A stretch of 42,140 nt of DNA from Novosphingobium sp. AP12. Its GTDB lineage: Bacteria > Pseudomonadota > Alphaproteobacteria > Sphingomonadales > Sphingomonadaceae. The first letter of the stretch is position 1. Each line of letters starts with the position of its first letter. The stretch covers positions 1 to 42,140 of the forward strand of contig NZ_AKKE01000029.1 in assembly GCF_000281975.1 (NCBI RefSeq), written 5' to 3'. This document shows, piece after piece, positions 9,963-18,825 of this stretch. The notes beneath the pieces were generated by a model, which did not search any database, was not told the origin of the DNA, and worked only from the letters and a program-made list of their open reading frames with translations. Made by a program: the position numbers and the translations under genes.

Positions 9963-10883
9963 TCATAAAAAACCGGCTTCTGCCAAGAATGGGCCGTTGA
10001 CGTCCTGGTCGCTGGAGGAGGTCGGCACCTTGTAGCGGGCTGCATCACGGCGCGGCGGCAGGCCGAACATCCGCGCGTATTCGCGGCTGAACTGGGAAGC
10101 GCTCTCGTATCCCACGGAGTGGGCGATCGAGCCTGCGTCCTTGGCTTCGAACAGCAGCAGGCGCCGCGCTGTCAGCAAACGCAGCCGTTTCTGATATTGG
10201 ATCGGCGCCATGGAGGTGACCGCCTTGAAGTGCCGGTAGAAGGCCGCGACGCTCATGCTGGTCATTTCGGCAAGTGACTCGGCGCGGATGGGTTCGGCAA
10301 AGTTATCCCGGATCCAGCCTATTGCCGGACGTATCTGCGAAAGCCGGCTGTCCGACGATGCAATCTCACGCAGTTTGTCGCCTTGCGGGCCAATCAGCGT
10401 TCGAAACAATATCTCGCGCTCGATCATCGGTGCCAGGATCGCAGCCTCCTGAGGTCTGTCCATCAGCCGCATGAGCCGCAACCAGGCATCGATCATTTCC
10501 GGGCTTGCTACCGATACCGAGAACCCGGAGGGCGGCGGCGCGGTGTCGCCTGCCTGCATCTCCGCCAGCATGGCCGCGATCGCGGCAGGCTCCAGTGTCA
10601 GGCTGACGGCCAGATACGGCTCGCCTGGCCCTTCGGCCTGGATTTCCCCCGTGGCCGGCACGTCCACAGGCACGACGAAATAGCTCGCTTCCTCGAAGCT
10701 GAGAATTTTGTCCCCGATCGAAAGGCTCTTTGACCCCTGCAGGACCAGGTGGAGCATCGGCTCATAGACCTGATCCGAACAAGCCTCGGCCCGGACCATC
10801 GCCACGCGTGGAAGCCCGGTTTCCGTCCATCTGCTGCCGGCGCGCATCACTATGGTGCGCAACTCTTTCATTGCCTCGATCAT
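9963..10883 (-). CDS. AraC-family transcriptional regulator with AraC_N cupin domain
   Basis: About 306 residues from the ATG at 10883. The N-terminal half is the cupin-like AraC_N domain (YEPMLHLVLQGSKSLSIGD). The C-terminal half has two HTH motifs: ESLAEMTSMSVAAFYRHFKA and the second around SIAHSVGYESASQFSREYAR, with the closing MFGLPPRRD. The ATG at 10871 is also possible (GAGG just before it). The frame is open to 10994, but the extra residues look unlike the family. It diverges from an SDR gene at 11053. Divergent AraC_N regulators commonly control an adjacent oxidoreductase (YqhC/yqhD is the known example), so this one probably controls the SDR and perhaps the MFS exporter beyond. Confidence 0.88.
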   Translation of the reverse strand: MIEAMKELRTIVMRAGSRWTETGLPRVAMVRAEACSDQVYEPMLHLVLQGSKSLSIGDKILSFEEASYFVVPVDVPATGEIQAEGPGEPYLAVSLTLEPAAIAAMLAEMQAGDTAPPPSGFSVSVASPEMIDAWLRLMRLMDRPQEAAILAPMIEREILFRTLIGPQGDKLREIASSDSRLSQIRPAIGWIRDNFAEPIRAESLAEMTSMSVAAFYRHFKAVTSMAPIQYQKRLRLLTARRLLLFEAKDAGSIAHSVGYESASQFSREYARMFGLPPRRDAARYKVPTSSSDQDVNGPFLAEAGFL

Positions 10884-11020
10884 GGAGCGGCAGATGGCGT
10901 CTGGACCATCGGAAAACAAGCGACTGTGAGAAGAATAGGCAAATAGCAGAGAAGAAGCGGCATGGGTGGAGCCCGCACTAGCCCAATATCGCAACGGCGA
11001 GAGAACACCTCCCTCTGCTC

Positions 11021-11042
11021 TTACAAGATTGCATTACAAGAA
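11021..11042. promoter_or_regulatory. Direct repeat TTACAAGA in the divergent AraC/SDR region
   Basis: Two copies of TTACAAGA at 11021-11028 and 11034-11041, 13 bases apart, lie just ahead of the SDR ribosome site in the 169-base divergent region. AraC proteins often bind direct repeats, so this may be part of an operator. It is close to the start codon for an activator site, which is a point against. Confidence 0.3.
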
Positions 11043-11052
11043 GGACGAAACG

Positions 11053-11799
11053 ATGAGATTGAATGACAAACTGGCCGTCGTGACCGGCGCATCAAGCGGC
11101 ATTGGTGCCGGCATCGCCAAGGCCTTTGCGGCTGAGGGCGCGATGGTCGTCGTCAATTACGCCAACGGCAAGGACAAGGCCGAGGCCGTCGTCAAGTCGA
11201 TCGAGGCAGCCGGCGGCAAGGCCGTTGCCATGCAGGCCGACATGTCGAAGGCGGCAGATGTCGTGCGCATGTTCGATGCGGTCGCGGCCGACCATGGCAA
11301 GATCGACGTGCTGGTGAACAATGCCGGCGTCGCCGTTTTCGAAATGGTCGCGGACGTGACCGAAGAGGCTTTCCACACGCAGTTCAACATCAACGTGTTG
11401 GGCTCCTTCCTGGCGGTGCGTGAGGCCTTGAAGAATTTCAACGATGCTGGTGGTAGCATCATCAACGTCAGTTCGATCCTGAGCACCCATCCGTCCGCCG
11501 CCACCACGGTCTATTCCGCAACGAAGGGCGCCATCGACACCATGACCTACGGCTTGGCCCGCGAACTGGGGCCGCGCGGCATCCGGGTGAATGCCATCAG
11601 GCCGGGCTATACCAATACCCCTGCGACCGATGGCAACTTCGACGGTGATTTCGGCAAGACGCTGCTGGCAGAGACGCCACTCGGCCGCTTTGGCGAGCCT
11701 GACGACATCGCCCGCACGGCCGTCTTCCTCGCATCGGACGACAGCCACTGGATAAGCGGCGAATCCATCCGCTCCACGGGTGGCGCGCGCGGCGTCTGA
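11053..11799 (+). CDS. Short-chain dehydrogenase/reductase (glucose 1-dehydrogenase-like SDR)
   Basis: Classical SDR of 248 residues with TGASSGIG at 11-18, NNAG at 89-92, catalytic Ser near 140, Tyr154 and Lys158 (YSATK), and a C-terminal GESIRSTGGARG. AAGGACG lies 5-12 bases before the ATG at 11053; an upstream in-frame start at 10966 is poorly placed. A basic/polar residue (Asn) after the second beta strand (VVVNYANGKDK) hints at NADP use, but this is soft. It is divergent from the AraC regulator, which is its likely controller. The substrate is unknown. Confidence 0.92.
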   Translation: MRLNDKLAVVTGASSGIGAGIAKAFAAEGAMVVVNYANGKDKAEAVVKSIEAAGGKAVAMQADMSKAADVVRMFDAVAADHGKIDVLVNNAGVAVFEMVADVTEEAFHTQFNINVLGSFLAVREALKNFNDAGGSIINVSSILSTHPSAATTVYSATKGAIDTMTYGLARELGPRGIRVNAIRPGYTNTPATDGNFDGDFGKTLLAETPLGRFGEPDDIARTAVFLASDDSHWISGESIRSTGGARGV

Positions 11800-11835
11800 C
11801 TGACAACATAGGTGCAGATGACTACTTCATAAATC

Positions 11836-11863
11836 GAGCGCCTGGCGATCCGGCCAGGCGCTC
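11836..11863 (+). terminator. Stem-loop after the SDR gene
   Basis: Perfect 11-base inverted repeat GAGCGCCTGGC / GCCAGGCGCTC with a 6-base loop, 36 bases after the SDR stop and 49 bases before the MFS start. The position and stability suit a terminator or intercistronic hairpin, but no strong T-run follows. Confidence 0.5.
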
Positions 11864-11912
11864 ATTCACGCGATCTGTCCGATCGCGTCTCCAGCTTATC
11901 AGGAAGATACCC

Positions 11913-13316
11913 ATGTCAGGCCTCCTTCGTGGAAGCGCGGCTTTCACGTCGCGCAGACGCGCGCTTGCCCTCTGGACGGTCCTTGCGGCCCAGCTGATGC
12001 TCGCAATGGACCTCATGATCGTCGTGGTGGCGCTGCCACGAATACAAGTCGATCTCGGCTTTAGTGCCGCAGGGCTGACCTGGGTGATAAACGCCTTTGG
12101 TATCGCCTTTGGCGGCCTGCTCCTGCTGGGAGGGCGTCTCGGGGACATGATTGGCCAAGTGCGGGCATTCCGCATGGGACTGACTGTATTTGTCGCCGCG
12201 TCGCTGCTTGGCGGTATCGCGCAGGAGCCGTGGGTCCTGATCATGGCGCGGGTCTTTCAAGGAGGCGGCGCGGCGCTGGCGGCGCCAAGCGTCCTGGCGT
12301 TGGTAATGGTCATGGCACGCAATGAAGCAGAGCAGGCGAAAGGCCTCTCGATGTTCATTGCCGTCTCATCGACAGGGGCATCCGCAGGCTTGATCCTAGG
12401 AGGAGTCCTGACCGAGCTCCTGTCATGGCGCTGGGCCTTACTCATCAATGTGCCAGTCGGCGTATTGGTTGTCATCGCGATCGGACGGCTTGTCGCCGAA
12501 ACCCATCCAAGGCGATCTCGACTCGACTATGTCGGAGCGCTCACCGGGACGATTGCATCCGGCGCACTTACCTATGGGTTTATCAGCGCAGCCGACAACG
12601 GTTGGGCGGCGGTTGGCACGCTATTCTCGTTTGTCGCTGCCGCACTGCTTTTGGGCCTCTTCATACAGACCGAGCGGGTTCATCCCAACCCGCTACTCAA
12701 CCTCAGCCTGCTGCAGGACCGGTCACGCCTTGCAGCGCTTACGGTGATGGCGGTGATCGTCGGCATGCATTTCGCCATGCTTTTCATGCTGGTCCAGTAT
12801 CTTCAGCGCGTGCTTGGCTGGACGCCATTTGCAGCAGGCCTGGGCTATCTGCCTCTCACGCTGGCTGTAGCGATGATCAGTCGTTTTGCGCCACGATTGA
12901 TTGCAAGGTTTGGGTCTCGTGCCCTGCTTATCTCCGGCAGTCTGGTCGTCGCTCTCAGCATGCTGGGCTTTGCTTTTCTGGCGGCTGACAGCCGCTATTT
13001 TCCGGCCGTCCTCGTCCCTCTTTTGATCCATGCCATCGGCGTCGCCTTGATCTTTGCGCCGGGTACGGTCGCCATCATGCATGGCGTGCCTGAAGAGCAT
13101 GCCGGTGCGGTATCTGGGCTTCTGCAAATGGACCAGCAGATTGGCGGTGCGCTCGGTATCGCGGTCATCACGTCCATTTATGCCGCTGTAGCGACGCCTG
13201 ACCAATTCGCGTCGGGCCTCTCTGCTGCTTTCGTCGGCGGGGCAATGATCGCAAGCCTGGGCGCAGTCATCGCTTGGAAAGCTGGCACTCAGCGAGCAGC
13301 GCGGGAGCAATCCTGA
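11913..13316 (+). CDS. MFS drug exporter, DHA2 (EmrB/QacA-like) family
   Basis: Inner-membrane proton-antiport exporter of 467 residues. It opens with a cytoplasmic stretch, TM1 (VLAAQLMLAMDLMIVVVALP, with the conserved Asp), the motif-A loop GGRLGDMIGQVRAF after TM2, and the LSWRWALLINVPVGVL segment typical of DHA2 14-TM exporters near residue 170. AGGAAG precedes the ATG. Co-orientation with the SDR upstream, and the separate RND operon nearby, suggest a common theme of resistance to small toxic molecules. Confidence 0.92.
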   Translation: MSGLLRGSAAFTSRRRALALWTVLAAQLMLAMDLMIVVVALPRIQVDLGFSAAGLTWVINAFGIAFGGLLLLGGRLGDMIGQVRAFRMGLTVFVAASLLGGIAQEPWVLIMARVFQGGGAALAAPSVLALVMVMARNEAEQAKGLSMFIAVSSTGASAGLILGGVLTELLSWRWALLINVPVGVLVVIAIGRLVAETHPRRSRLDYVGALTGTIASGALTYGFISAADNGWAAVGTLFSFVAAALLLGLFIQTERVHPNPLLNLSLLQDRSRLAALTVMAVIVGMHFAMLFMLVQYLQRVLGWTPFAAGLGYLPLTLAVAMISRFAPRLIARFGSRALLISGSLVVALSMLGFAFLAADSRYFPAVLVPLLIHAIGVALIFAPGTVAIMHGVPEEHAGAVSGLLQMDQQIGGALGIAVITSIYAAVATPDQFASGLSAAFVGGAMIASLGAVIAWKAGTQRAAREQS

Positions 13317-13625
13317 GCGCCATTCTCATCTACAGCAATTTGCCAGAAGCCGTCGTTCCGTGCAGCTGCTTCGAACGGCAGCAATGTCCCAACCCAAGGC
13401 GTTGCGCAGACCACAAACCCGTGCCTTCTCAGACGCGTAGCCGCCGATTTCCGGCCCCCGGGAGCGGTCGGACTGCTTTTCTGTTTGGGGCTGACTGCCG
13501 ACTGTCTGCTGGTTGTAAGAGACCGGCGAGCTGCGCCGAAAATTGAGTAATTGACCGTCGGTCAAGAAATCGACTGGAGCAGACAATCGACCTACGGTAG
13601 GCTGCGGAAGTGGAGTGAAGGCGGC
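13317..13625. other. Gene-free stretch between MFS exporter and SIR2 gene
   Basis: I find no convincing gene in these 309 bases. A minus-strand open frame covers part of it but has no family signature. The last part holds an inverted repeat, TTGACC-GTC-GGTCAA at 13551-13565, 60 bases ahead of the SIR2 start codon. It looks like an operator or a promoter element for the SIR2 gene. Confidence 0.5.
13551..13565 (+). promoter_or_regulatory. Inverted repeat upstream of the SIR2 gene
   Basis: TTGACC, 3-base spacer, GGTCAA: a perfect 6+6 dyad 60 bases before the likely start of the SIR2-domain gene. It may be a repressor site. No matching regulator gene is adjacent. Confidence 0.35.
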
Positions 13626-16162
13626 ATGCGGTTTACTGCGGACGGACCAGATATTCCCGGCGACCTGCTCGATGCGCGGGATGACGGCCAAGTCATATTT
13701 TTTGTGGATCTGGCGTGTCCTTGCATCAGGCAGGCGGACCGACCTTCCCCCAGCTCGCCCAGCGCGTGATCACCGAACTCGGCGTTGCGAGCGAGAGCAC
13801 GGCCGCCCAAGTCTTGGATATCGCACAAAACCTCCCGGCAATCGATGGTGTGGGAAGTGTCGTCGCCACGGATCAGATTTTCGGACTGCTTGAGCGTGAC
13901 TTTCCCGTGCAGAATGTACGGCGCGCGGTCTCAAAGGCAGTTAAACCTCCTGAGACTGCCATTCTTGATGCGCATCGGTCGCTTCTAGACCTTTCAAGAG
14001 GACCAGACGGCGTCACGCGGTTGGTAACGACCAATTTCGATTTGCTGTTCGAGGCCGCTGCGTCAACGCCGCTCGATTGTCTTGTTCCTCCCCTGTTTCC
14101 CAATCCGTCGAAGGGGGCAGGGTTTCGCGGGATCGTGCACCTGCACGGCAAGGTCAATGACGCGTACGACGATATCGACAGCGAAGAGTTTGTTCTCTCA
14201 TCGGCCGATTTCGGCCGAGCCTATCTTTCTGACGGCTGGGCAACGCGCTTTATGCAGGCGCTGATCGAGCGGTTTCGCATTGTCTTCGTCGGGTATTCTG
14301 CGGACGACCCACCGTTGAAATACTTGCTCGAAGCGTTGCGGCCAAACTATGCCGGTGATCGCTTGTACGCCTTCCAAAGCGGCACCGCGAAGGCCGCCTC
14401 CACGCTATGGATGCAGAAGGGTGTTACCGCCATTCCGTTTGACCGCTTCGACCAACTTTGGTCGACGATCACACTCTGGGCGAAACGCGCTCGTGATCCG
14501 GAAGCCTGGCATAATAGTATCGCCGAACTCGCGTCACAGCCGCCGGGGTCGCTGAATCCTTTCGAACGTGGTCAGATTGCGCAATTAGTATCGTCCCAAG
14601 TAGGCGCTCGTGCTTTTCTCGCCGCAAAGCCGACGCCGCCCGCGCAATGGCTGGGTGTATTCGATCCAGCGATCCGGTACGCCACGCCGAGGGATCGGCT
14701 GATCGATCCAAAAGGGACGGCGATCGATCCATTCGCGCAGTTCGGTCTCGACAGCGATCTGCTACCGTCTCCGAGCAACCCGCAAAATCCTAGAAGCGAT
14801 CGGGCACTACCTGATGGCGCGTGGTCGGCGCTCGAGCCGCTGCCCACCGACACCTACCCGAACAGCTCGATACCACGATCAAGCATGCGCGGCGGAAGCG
14901 CCCAGGATCCACATCAACTTTCTTCGCGGCAGTTCATTTTATCCAACTGGCTCGGCGGAGTTGCCGAACAGCCATTCGCCATGTGGTGGGCCGCCGGACA
15001 GCATCATCTCCACCCCGCGCTCAGTGAGGCGATCGAACGAACGTTCGAAACGCCAACTGCCGATGCGGCGTTGCGACAGACTTGGCGTGACCTGGTCGAT
15101 GCGAAGCGAAAGAACAACCTGCGATATGGCGGGCACGATCTCGCCGCCTACGGCGTCGTTTCTTCCGCCACTGCCTCCGGAGGTTGGTCGGAATGGTATA
15201 TGCAGCGCCTATTCGAAGCAACCGAACCCCGACTGGCGGTACGACGCTCTTGGACGGACGTACCAGTTGATCCGACTGCGTCCAGCGACAACGTCCTTTC
15301 TTGGGAAGTCCATTACCCGACCTACCCTGAGGTCGAGGTTCCCGATGAATGGCTCCGCCGATATGTCGAGGGTTTACGAAGCAATTTGACGCTTGCTGTC
15401 GCATTGGAGACGCGACTTCGCAGCGAACCATATTTCATGCTGCGCCCGTTCGAATCGGCTAATGGCGACGACGAGCATGACTTCGGCATCAACCACGCCT
15501 CAGATTTCGCGCATCGCCTGGTCGACGCGTTGCGCAGGCTCATCGCCCATGATCCGCAGGCCGCATCCGTCGAGGACAGAGCACTGCCGCGCGGCTATCG
15601 GCGGATCGTTGGCATTCTATTGTCGGCGTGGCGCCAGCACGATGACAGTGGAAGCCGGCTGCTTTCGAGCGAAGATTTGAAAGCGGCGCTAATGACGGCC
15701 AGCGATGCCGATCGCGTGATGGCGCTCAATCAACTGATGCGTTGGAACGAGGATGCTACGGCTGATCCTCCCGCGCCCAATCCGCTCGCCGATAAGCTGG
15801 CGTTTCTTGAAGAGGTCTGGCCGCGGCAGAGTTTCGTCCGATCGGGCGGTGCGATGTCGGCTCTCGCGCAAATCGCTCTAACTGGGGGAGAGCATGTCTC
15901 AATCTTAACCGAGGCGATCCTTCCACTTCTGACTAGGGTTGCTAACGCAGCCCCGTTGGGACTGTGGTGGATGCGGTCGCAAGACGAGACCGTCGCTGTA
16001 AATCCGGAAGAGTATTTGGCCGTCATGTCAGCGATATTGCCCGTGCGCGCAGGTGACTGGCCGTACGGCGTTCAACAACTTGTTGAAAAACTAGCCAGAA
16101 TCGCCGATTTGAAGGGCGATCCGCGCCTAGTTGAACTGCAGCGACGGATTGCTGGCATTTAG
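13626..16162 (+). pseudogene. SIR2-domain (SIR2_2-like) putative NAD-dependent defence protein, split by a -1 frameshift
   Basis: The gene opens at ATG 13626 (AAGG upstream), giving the typical family N-terminus MRFTADGPDIPGDLL and reaching VIFF at a run of six T (13698-13703). At that point the continuing homology moves to the -1 frame, which reads CGSGVSLHQAGGPTFPQLA, the glycine-rich NAD-binding loop of SIR2 proteins. The rest (about 815 residues from GTG 13715) is open to 16162 and holds the catalytic Asn in TTNFD, the catalytic His in VHLHG and the VFVGYSADDP strand, then a long C-terminal part I do not recognise. Joined, the protein would be about 845 residues. SIR2-domain proteins of this kind act in phage defence by depleting NAD (family knowledge). 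A product started at GTG 13715 lacks the first strand and the GxG loop and should be inactive. Alternatives are a real mutation, a sequencing error in the T run, or slippage that restores the frame. Confidence 0.8.
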
Positions 16163-16476
16163 CGCAGATACGACAATCAAGTTTGCTGGCCAGGTGATCG
16201 CCGCGTTCGATCTTGTGGTTACAGCTGCTGGGGAAGCCAAATCTTCGCCATCGCCTACCTCGCCCGAAACGATCAAGAAGGGGGTAGGAAAGTAGACATT
16301 AGAATGTCCGTTATCTCACTCGCTCCACGCCAAAGCGGACTGACCGGAAAGTCCCAAACCCTGTCCCCCCCAACTTGCGCAGCCCGGCTTGAAATGCGTG
16401 CCGAAACCGTAGCACTGCGCTGGCGCCGGGCTGTCCTGCCCGGTCTCAGTCAAGCAGAAAACGGAAACAAATTTCG
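16163..16476. other. Gene-free stretch between SIR2 gene and recombinase
   Basis: No gene is recognised in 314 bases. A 9-base inverted repeat, CAGCCCGGC (16380-16388) and GCCGGGCTG (16425-16433), lies about 45-95 bases before the recombinase start. It could be an operator or part of a recombination site. Confidence 0.45.
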
Positions 16477-18441
16477 ATGCCTTCGAACTCACGCCGCGTG
16501 TGCCGCGACGGGACCGAAAACCCTTCTCGCAGACGCGGCCGCAAGCCTGTGCCCGTGATTGAAAAACCCACACCGCTGTCAAGCGAATGGATCGATCCGC
16601 CCGGCTTTCCCGAGGCACTAAACCTGCACATAAAGCGCCATGGCGAAAGCTACTATCAGCTTCATAAGGCTCTCGTGCACACCGGCGAAAAGTTCACCTC
16701 CTCGACCCTCAAATCCTGGCTTGCCGGTAAGCGCAGCCCCGGGAGCGCGGACAGCCTTCTGATCCTGGCACGCATCGAAGGACGCTACCGGCTGCCGGCC
16801 GGCTACTTCAAAGCTAAACTGCCCCACTCGCGCCGAGTGAGCCAGCTTGCCGGCATCGATGGAATCTCCAAAGCCGAGCAACGGCGGCTGGCCTGGCATC
16901 TCCCCGACGACTTCGCCGAACGCTCCCGGCGCGAGCAAGCGGAGATCCTCGATTGGATCCGCACCGTCGTCATATCGGGAGCGACGGATTACCGACGCTA
17001 CCAGGCCAAGGCGATGAGAGATCGCTACGGTGTCCGCTTCCCGGCTTTGACCGGCAGGAGGGCCCAGGCCGTTCGAAACCAGCCGGCGAACGATGGCCTC
17101 GAAGTCGCTGCGGAAGCGGGCAGGGGAGGGCCGGATGCGCCCCCACAGCTTCTTGCGGAAATGCGCGAATTGATCCGCTTCAAGACCGCCACGCTCACCG
17201 ATGTCGGGTTCCAGCGCTCGGGCGTTTGGGGCGGGGAAACGACGGCACAGAAAATCGAGCATTTCGGTCTGATGTTCGGGGCGCTGGCGGCATCACCCAA
17301 GGGCGCGGTGGCGGGATTGGGAGTGCCTCTCGGCCAGCTGAGTTTCGCGCTACTGATCTTTCCCAGGGTGTGGGATTGGTACGTCCAGTGGCGCGAGCAG
17401 CGGCGCGGATTCTTCACGCTCTGGGAGGCCGACATGCTCCGCAATGCGATGGCGATGGTCCGGTCGGAAACCGGGTGGATCCGTCAGCATCCGGAGCTGG
17501 CCAATCGGCTCGCTCCGATCGCGGGGCTGGTCTCGGAAGACGACGTGGCCGTGGCCAAAAGCGATTGGGGAGGGGCCTGCGAGCGACTGCACGTCCATGT
17601 GTTGACGAGGGTGAAGGAAGTCGAACGCGTGGCACGCGTCCATCGTGATCCATTCGAGCCAATCCTCCCAATTCTGGAAGCCCCCAGTCCGGTTGCGGAG
17701 TATCTGAAGATCGCCGAGGAGGTGCTGAAACACAGACCCGACGCCCGCCGTCATCCCCGCGCGGCGGCGGAGGTCACCCGGTCCTATCTCATTCTACGGC
17801 TCGGCCTGCATCTGGGCCTGCGGCAGAAGAATTTGCGTCAGCTCATGGTCTGTCCGAAGGCCCAACAGTCACGCACGGAAAGGCAGCTGGAAACGCTCAA
17901 ACGAGGCGAGCTTCGATGGAGCGATCGCGATCAGGGCTGGGAGGTCCTGGTGCCTTCGGCCGCATTCAAGAACGCGCACTCCTCGTTCTTTTCCGGTAAG
18001 CCGTTTCGTCTCGTATTACCGGACCTTGGCGGCCTCTACGACCACATCGACATGTACCTCCGGCAGGACCGCGCGCTGCTCCTGAATGGCGCCGATGACC
18101 CCGGCACGTTCTTTGTTAAATCGGCGAAGGCCACGAGCCGCGATGCGGCCTACGATCAAAACACCTTTTACGAGGCGTGGCGCCTCATTACCCAGCGTTA
18201 CGGGGTCTTCAATCCATACACGGGGCGCGGTGCGATCAGGGGCCTGCTGCCGCATGGCCCCCATAACGTCAGGGATGTCCTGGCGACCCATATCCTGAAA
18301 CAGACCGGATCTTACGAGCAGGCCAGTTATGGTATCCAGGATACCCCGGACACGGTTGCGAAGCATTACGGGCGGTTCCTGCCGCAAGACAAATCGGCAA
18401 TGGCGGCGCAGGTTCTCAACCGGGTTTGGGAGGCCGCCTGA
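16477..18441 (+). CDS. Large tyrosine recombinase/integrase-like protein with N-terminal HTH
   Basis: A 654-residue protein. Residues about 57-90 (YYQLHKALVHTGEKFTSSTL, then KSWLAGKRSPG) look like an XRE-type helix-turn-helix. The C-terminal third carries tyrosine recombinase features in order: Arg449 in GLRQKNLRQL, a probable beta-hairpin Lys498 (AAFKNAHS), His596 and Arg599 in HNVRDVLATHIL, and the nucleophile Tyr631 in AKHYGRFLP. The usual LGH/W position between them reads YGIQDTP, so the sixth catalytic residue is not canonical. The protein is longer than ordinary phage integrases (about 400). It likely moves or once moved the SIR2-containing island, with DNA cleavage and rejoining through Tyr631. 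The HTH region could instead be an arm-binding domain. Confidence is good for the recombinase fold and moderate for activity. Confidence 0.75.
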   Translation: MPSNSRRVCRDGTENPSRRRGRKPVPVIEKPTPLSSEWIDPPGFPEALNLHIKRHGESYYQLHKALVHTGEKFTSSTLKSWLAGKRSPGSADSLLILARIEGRYRLPAGYFKAKLPHSRRVSQLAGIDGISKAEQRRLAWHLPDDFAERSRREQAEILDWIRTVVISGATDYRRYQAKAMRDRYGVRFPALTGRRAQAVRNQPANDGLEVAAEAGRGGPDAPPQLLAEMRELIRFKTATLTDVGFQRSGVWGGETTAQKIEHFGLMFGALAASPKGAVAGLGVPLGQLSFALLIFPRVWDWYVQWREQRRGFFTLWEADMLRNAMAMVRSETGWIRQHPELANRLAPIAGLVSEDDVAVAKSDWGGACERLHVHVLTRVKEVERVARVHRDPFEPILPILEAPSPVAEYLKIAEEVLKHRPDARRHPRAAAEVTRSYLILRLGLHLGLRQKNLRQLMVCPKAQQSRTERQLETLKRGELRWSDRDQGWEVLVPSAAFKNAHSSFFSGKPFRLVLPDLGGLYDHIDMYLRQDRALLLNGADDPGTFFVKSAKATSRDAAYDQNTFYEAWRLITQRYGVFNPYTGRGAIRGLLPHGPHNVRDVLATHILKQTGSYEQASYGIQDTPDTVAKHYGRFLPQDKSAMAAQVLNRVWEAA

Positions 18442-18825
18442 GAAAATGGGGCGGGCGGGCCAGATTAAGGACTCGTCCGCCCCGAGGAGACCTGAGACGC
18501 AAACGCTGGAAGCAGACTCGCAGGCCGCAAGGTCCGCGCGGGTCCTGATCGCGGGAACCGCTGCTGACGATAGAATGGTGGCTATTTGCGTACCAGAGAC
18601 CGTTTTTGGTCTCAATCAGCGATTTCATCGCTGGCCATCAGACGCCCGCCGGGCTAAATTTCCCCACGGGAAGCCCGGTAATCCGCCAGTTTCCCAGAAA
18701 GCGGACCAACCAACAGGCGAGGTGTTCAGTGCCTAATCTTCAGCACACCCTACACGGCCGGCGGCAGCAGGGCTGCCTTTAGGCCCACCTTCGAAAGGTG
18801 ATACCGCAATGGCCGCCGCCTAGCT
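18442..18825. other. Gene-poor stretch between recombinase and HEPN-nucleotidyltransferase gene
   Basis: 384 bases. A plus-strand frame (ATG 18446 to 18736, 96 codons) is open but shows no family signature and low-complexity composition, so I leave it out. Close to the end of the minus-strand nucleotidyltransferase gene, CACCTT/AAGGTG (within 18787-18801) is nested in a GC-rich region flanked by GGCGGC and GCCGCC and may be its terminator. Confidence 0.4.

Noticed and set aside
13326..13691. 121-codon minus-strand frame upstream of the SIR2 gene
   Set aside because: No recognisable domain and it overlaps the supported SIR2 start region; left as non-coding.
13698..13704. Classical -1 ribosomal slippery heptamer in the SIR2 gene
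   Set aside because: The zero-frame reading is ATA TTT TTT GTG, so the P-site tRNA would have to re-pair on ATT with a mismatch, and no clear downstream pseudoknot was seen; kept only as a possibility within the frameshift finding.
18446..18736. 96-codon plus-strand frame after the recombinase
   Set aside because: No ribosome site, no family signature, unordered composition; not annotated as a gene.
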